Source: Pempheris klunzingeri
Lineage: Eukaryota > Chordata > Actinopteri > Acropomatiformes > Pempheridae
Assembly: GCF_042242105.1 (NCBI RefSeq)
Contig: NC_092019.1
Span: 13,388,328 to 13,452,327, forward strand
Direction: 5' to 3'
DNA length: 64,000 bases
In this document: positions 58,046 through 64,000 of the stretch, in pieces
Layout: each line of letters starts with the position of its first letter
Position numbering within the stretch: the first letter of the stretch is position 1
The notes under the pieces: generated by a model
Told to the model about the DNA's origin: nothing
Seen by the model: the letters and a program-made list of their open reading frames with translations, nothing else
Database searches by the model: none
Program-made: the position numbers and the translations under genes

Positions 58046-60654
58046 TGCTGACTTAATGGTTAGGGTTAGCTTTCCACATTGCTGTCTGTTGGTTGTTTAC
58101 ACACCACTTAAATTACTTATGCATTGCCGGGCTTGTTGTATCTCTTCAGAACAAGCAAAAACTTCTCATAAAATGTTTGAAATATTTCTACTATGCCAGT
58201 AATGTCTAATTATAAAGAAGTAGAAACAACAGTTAATTCAATGAATAATTATTTCATCTGGATATAAATAACGATGGCAACAACGATGACCTGGTGGCAT
58301 TTGACCTTCAACCTTAATTAAGAGACAGTATAGGTGAGTTTACATGAGAGAGAAGCAAAGAGGGAGACTAGGTCACCCCAGCAAGGTGTTCAAATCCAAC
58401 ACAGTCAGTGCAAAGATGAACCAAAAGCGGCCCCAAGTGTGGCTACGCTTATCAAAACTTGAAGCGGACAATGCTCGCTGCATTTTGTGTGGCATGTAAA
58501 AAATGTTCTAAACAAAGAACAATGTTGAAATAGAAAAGTTTAGATTTATATTTTACAACTGAAAGAAAGATGAAAGTACAGAGAAAGCAAAGTGCTGAAA
58601 AAAGGTTCTGCTGGGTTCTAGTATGGGTACCAGTATCAGTTCAAATGTGAACGGTGCCAAACTCTATTATCTGCTAAGCAAAATGGAAAAAAAACTTCTC
58701 AAATGTGATGATTTGCTACTTTTGTGAATAATGAATACAAATTAACTCTTTGGGTTGGTTGGTCGGGCAAATCAAAATATTTTAAATGGATAACTTGGGA
58801 TCTGGGACATTTTTCCCTTATAGATTCCTTCATAGATTTTTCAAACAATGTGAAGATTCATCAATGAATATATTAATAAAGTATAATATAATCAATGGCA
58901 CTAACAATATGTATACAGTTGATACAATATACCACATTAAAAAATGTAGTATTGACTTCTATTAGACTAATACTATTAACAGCATTGTATCCTTATTCTT
59001 TCTGATGATCTCATTCTTGCTCGTTCGCTGCCCTCGGTAAACCTCAGTATGGTGAATCAGTAGCTGACTTAATGATTCGTCACGTCCCTCTGATTCCTCT
59101 GGTACAGGGCCACAGCCTACATGTTACAACACAGCTGATTATCTTTCAATTTTGCTTGTCTGTACTTCCTTGACTTCAAGTACGCTCATACTAACTGCTA
59201 ACTTTGATTCATTTGTTGATTCAAGACGTACATGATAAATCACTTAACTTCAGTAGCAGGGTGTTGCTGTTCTAGCCAGTGTTTTAACAAATACTCATCT
59301 TGAAGGAACTGTAGTACTTATCATAAAACAATAAATAATTATTCATCACCGTCCTTTGTGTCTGTATACGTCACATTTAACAGAAGCACTTGACATTTCC
59401 AGAAGCACTAGAAAGCACAGTTTGACAAATCCACCGACAAAAAATAATAATGGTAACTGAGATTGTGTCAGGCTGACATGTCCTGTCTTGCTTTAGCCGT
59501 CTCAGTGTTATTTTAGACCAGGCCACTCTGGTGAGATAATGTGTGCTGGCTGTGCAGTCTGCCAGTCTGTGCTGCAAAATCACTCAGTAGATTAAATATT
59601 AGTGTTATCTCATTTCCTCAGGCCATGAAGTCTCCACAGACTGTCCAACTGAAAGGAAAATGGTTTAATCATTGAGACAATCTCTACAAAAGACCCCTCA
59701 CCGGGGCCTGGAACCTCCATTTGTGCTTTGTACTTTTATTACATTCTTTCTCCAAACCACCGCTAGACTCAAGTGCAGTATCCAATTTGTCAGCCAAGCT
59801 TGGGTGAGTATTGGCCGTTAACTGGCACAGCTTGGCCTTGGCGAGCACAATGGCCCTAAGATGGGGACAGAATGAAATACTATTTGTCTCTCCCCATCAC
59901 TGGCTGAATCGTATTGTTGATGATTAACAGCAGCCACAGCAGCACCTGAGTCTATCTATCATCTATACCTGTTTGTTTGTTGTGGGCACAACATCTGTGT
60001 GTACTGTATAAAATAGAGGCAGAGTCAATTGCAGGCAGCCTTTGGAGAATCTGTGCCGGGGTTGCTGTACACTGAGCAGCGAGTCAATTGCTGTGGGAAC
60101 ATTTTGTCTCAGGGGAAGGGTGGGTATGTTTGAAGCTCCTTTGCTGGAAGTGTACAATCCTCTACACATTAACACTGGTAAATAAACAACTGCTGGCTGT
60201 GGTTTTGGTTGCCATACTTGGGAAAATCAAATCTCATTTTCAAAAATAGAACAAAGAAAATGTCTCGCAATACGTTGTTGTGCTTAAACTTAGAGACCTT
60301 ACAGTATTAACAAGCTAACTTTACTGCTTAAGCATACACCTCACTGTTGAATGCAACATCTTCGCACCAGCTGTCTGGGCATTGTCTAAAGGCATTCTGG
60401 GAAATGCAATTAATCGGCTACAATCAACAGGCGAATTAGAACACAAAATTCACAAAATATCTGATGGTAAAACATTTGCAGAAGTTCATTAGTAAAGTGC
60501 AGTAAAGATAGAGAACCAGCAGATGCAAATAAAGACTAATACTCTGAAAATACCAAGAATGCAGAAAAAAATAACAAAACGAAGGTTTGGAGCATGAATT
60601 ATTCAAGAACAATCATAAGGAAAGTGAAAAGATGTCACTGGCCACTGAAAGCTG

Positions 60655-60895
60655 CTGAGGCAGATGGAGGAGCAGTGTCTGGGGGAGTGGGTAGGGGAGG
60701 GGTAATGAGTGCCTCTGGGATGTGGCAGGGGAGAACAGAAGAGACTGGGGCTGAGACAGAGAGGAGGGATGAGGGGGGCCGAGGCAAGGAGGAGACGTGG
60801 GGCGTGGGGATTTTCTTTTGTGTTTGTGTCTCTGTGGAGTGGGGCTAGGGAGTGGACCTGGAGGGTAGGGAAGTGGGGAGGGGGTACGCAAAAAC
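60655..60895. repeat. Purine-rich block
   Basis: Roughly 240 nt with a strong G/A bias on the plus strand. It opens long artefactual frames on both strands (up to 206 codons) made of Pro/Ser/Leu or Gly/Arg/Glu; these are not genes. Confidence 0.7.
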
Positions 60896-63800
60896 CAGGT
60901 AGCATGAAGAGAAAAAAAAACAGCATTGGAGCGTTGAGAGAGTGCGTGACAAGTGCCAAAGCCCCGTCGACAAGCGAGAGCCCAGACCTTTCCACGGCCT
61001 TCAATAATTGATGCAGACTCTGCAGCATGCCATCTTTATAAAGCAGCAAGTGTGTGGTGAATGTGTGCGTCTGTGTGTGTACTTCTGAGTTATCTGTGTA
61101 TGTGTGTGACCTAATTGTGCGTCTGTGAATGATTTCTACCCACCGATACCAGTGTACCTTTGTTACCTCTGGATTCATCTGTTGGTGAAAAAAAAAGAAT
61201 AGAGCTGTGTGTTTTCTAGCCAATGTTGTGCAAATAATGGCGAACCGAAAGTCACCTGCAAAAAAATTACTTCAGTTTCTTTGCATAACAGCTTCCAATG
61301 TTCTTCTGTAGAATATTAATATTGGCCTGATCAGTCTCAGTGGACGCAACAAGCTCAAATTCACTCAAACCCTGCAGCCAAGGCCGTTAACGAAATTAGA
61401 TTTTGCAGTCCTGCTTTCATACAACTCAGTGCTCCACTCTGGCCACAGGGTTTTTCTTGCCTCTGTCCCCCTCTTGTCTAATTTCAAGGCCACCTGTGAA
61501 TACATGTACATGACAGAGATGGATCTCTATGCTCTCGCAGCCGCCCAAGCTGAGTAGCAATAGGGCTGGGTTCCTCCATTAGCATGCACTCCATCCTGCA
61601 ACCCACATAACATTCTACATGCTCTACATCACTAACACTCTCTCTCTCTCTCTCCTCCTTCACCCTCACGCTCTCCATTTCTCAAATCATCCGCTGTGCC
61701 AGGGCAATCCCCTCTCTCTCCACCAGCCCTCAATCTCTTTCACCGCACTCTCCCTTTTTCCTCCTGAACATGGAGGACAAGTGTTATCGCCACACTGCAG
61801 ATGTTTTCGAGGGGGGCTCCTCTGAAGCCTCCCACTGGCTGCGGCAGGACTAAACATCTCGCTTCGCCCTGGCATTAAATTTTTCAGCAGCAATCCAACC
61901 CATTAGGCTTACTCATATCTCGACCCCACAAGACTCTTGAGGGGAGCCACAGCTGGATGTGATCAGGATGGCTATTCTAGTATCTCTATCCCTCTAGGTG
62001 ACCCTGGACAAACTTAGGACATCTGAAAAACACACAGAGAAGACACTTGCACACATCTGAATCACAGTTCCATCCAAAGCTTGAAATCGCCCCATGAATT
62101 TACATATATCTACATGTGTCAGTAACTTGATGAAAGGGAAAGTAATCTTTGAGAAACCTAAAGCAGCTTTAATCTAAATTCTTTTTTATGGTGTTCCTTG
62201 ATTATATGTAACCTAGAAATGGTCCTGCAGTCTGAGAAGCCAAAGAAATTAACTCATCAAATGCAGCACATCAGGTTATGCATGATAGATTACAGTGATG
62301 ACATAAAGTGATGAGCCTTGCAAGCAAACATTATTAAACTCTGGAGTGGGAATTACTCCCTTTCCAACTGAGATGCATAATTTCAAACATTTCAGAAAGG
62401 CCGGAAGACAAGATTGAATCATTGAGATCAGGATTTGGCAGAGCCTCCCTGAACCTATCGGGAGCATGCTGTGCAAATGTGCAATTAATGTCAATTTATT
62501 TTCAACAGAAAATCTGGATGATCTTCATGCCTGGAGACACAAACACAATGTATACTTTCTTCAGACTGAGAATAGAACTGAAAACCCCCTGAATAACCCT
62601 CTGAACCACAGCACACATGCACTGTTTCAATGCCGTGGAGTGCAGGAAAGGCCGAAGGGGTGAGCTTATGTCACTCATTAGTTTGCCACCTCTGGTAACA
62701 GCTCGATTGCAAAGGCACGTTTACAGCACTCCTGTCCTCCGGTATAGCTCTCATTTCACAATGACTCTGCAGGATTTAATCCAGGTCCTGTGCATGTGCT
62801 GCACTCAAAACCATGGAAAGGAAGCAAGATTAAGGAGAACAGGGGGGAAAACATGTCATACAATAAAATGGTACGTTTTATGCCCACTGGCACACGGATA
62901 TAGTAGAGAACAGCAAGCACACGGGAATCCATTAGTGGAACCCGATTATCTCTTGGCTCTAAAATTAATTAAGTGAGTGTAGGGCAGTGTGTGTGTGTGT
63001 GTTTGTGTTTGAGAGAGATCTGGTTGTCCTTATCTTTTTTTTTTTTTTCAAACAAATCCTCTTGTGTTACTGCATTGAAGGGCAGATGGGGTGGGAGGTG
63101 CATGGATCTGTATGGCTGTATTCCAGCACAAGGCCTGAAATTGCTGTTTGTAGGGATGCAGTGCTGGTGAGAGGGGAAGGGGGTCGGAAGGGTGGACATT
63201 GTGACTCACCATTTTCATTTAATCTTCAGCCATACTAAAATGTGCTTCCTATCCTTCCACCCTTTCCCTCCCATTCCTTCCTTCGCACATTCCCTGACTG
63301 CTTGTATTTCCTGAAACATGTATGTACAGCAGGTTTGTTTCGGGGTCTGCCACTACTGTTCTTCTGCAGCCTCTCTGAACCGGAGTGCCCAGGCTCTGGT
63401 TCACACTGCATCATTTATCTTGATAAATACAGAACCGGTTGACTAAAGTCAAACATACCTGTAGTCCCTAGCTGCCCTTTTATCAAATATGGCTACATAC
63501 AAGCACAATGATTACTTTCTTAAATCAGATTTTCCTGTGTGGAGCTTTTGCTATATCTCAGTAGCTCACTATCTGCAGTCTGTCTTTATTCTTTGTTGAT
63601 AAGTGAGTATTTACAATTTCATTGTGACTGAAAGAGCAGGCCTGAGTGGTATGACAAATTATACCACGGGATGACGTAAATTTGTCAACTGTTTTTGGAT
63701 TTGTTACATTATCTAATTTCCTGGATCAGCCAAGATAAGACATGGCTGTCTGGTCATTGTATCCATTACCAGTTTCTCCAATGAGACACCATAATAGTGT

Positions 63801-64000
63801 GCAGTAGGGATAGAATCCTCTATAATGGCATATATGCAATTTCATATCATAATGAGAGCTGAAAAAAATTGGTCCATTATCAAGTTGTTAATCAACAAAG
63901 AAATAATTGGCAACCACTTTGATCAAACAGTCACTTAAGTAACTTTTTTAGGCAAAACACTAAAAAAAGAGTGGTTCCACCTTACAGAATGCGAATATTT

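Larger units (their letters stand above)
47115..64000 (-). other. aplp1: Probable first intron of aplp1 (extends past window)
   Basis: The exon at 46935-47114 starts in phase 0 with ALAMTEVNG and lacks a signal peptide, so an upstream exon must exist. I found no signal-peptide-coding exon with a proper donor on the minus strand across these 16.9 kb. No other gene is supported: the open frames are short, unspliced and without recognisable domains. Contents include scattered simple repeats, one dispersed repeat at 51,170-51,330, a purine-rich block at 60,650-60,900, and several AT-rich blocks rich in TAAT cores that could be regulatory. Confidence 0.55.

Noticed and set aside
60603..61223. 206-codon minus frame rich in Pro, Ser and Leu
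   Set aside because: Arises from the purine-rich block; no signal peptide, domain or splice pattern, and composition explains the open frame.

Overview
This is a vertebrate nuclear window, almost certainly from a percomorph-type teleost fish. Coding DNA is split into short exons with GT/AG junctions. The non-coding DNA is AT-rich and full of microsatellites and families typical of fish genomes: a deleted Tc1-like transposon, L2-like and RTE-like LINE tails, and several small dispersed repeats. Four protein-coding genes are supported by exon-by-exon reading: kmt2b, igflr1, zbtb32 and aplp1. The human orthologues of all four lie in 19q13.12, so this is a conserved gene neighbourhood. It is not an operon and no prokaryotic-type system is present.

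Layout. (1) 1-10,700, plus strand: the 3' part of kmt2b, a histone H3K4 methyltransferase. Twelve exons encode FYRN, the taspase cleavage region, FYRC, the WDR5-binding Win motif, SET and post-SET. A long 3' UTR follows. (2) 11,340-13,800, minus strand, convergent with kmt2b: igflr1, a TNF-receptor-like protein with cysteine-rich repeats, a transmembrane segment and the characteristic C-terminal domain. Its signal-peptide exon was not found. (3) 18,735-27,700, minus strand: zbtb32, a BTB plus three-C2H2-finger transcriptional repressor, complete in coding sequence. (4) About 34,150 to beyond 47,114, minus strand: aplp1, an amyloid-precursor-like protein. Sixteen coding exons are resolved, from the growth-factor-like domain to the cytoplasmic NPTY tail. 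The signal-peptide exon lies further right, probably outside the window, so 47,115-64,000 is best read as part of the first intron.

Total spliced lengths of kmt2b (4,800 nt), zbtb32 (1,524 nt) and the aplp1 part (2,070 nt) are all exact multiples of three with matching intron phases, which supports the models. The igflr1 model has one unresolved splice choice in its stalk.

The genes act in different processes (chromatin methylation, immune signalling, lymphocyte transcription, synaptic adhesion). Their proximity reflects ancestral synteny rather than a shared pathway. The points most worth a second look are: the loss of the first taspase site in kmt2b; a 21-nt in-frame microexon in aplp1; inverted repeats flanking aplp1 exons that could favour circular RNA; two decayed zinc fingers in zbtb32; a microsatellite serving as an igflr1 splice-site pyrimidine tract; and two compact hairpins in intergenic DNA. 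I found no convincing undescribed multi-gene system.
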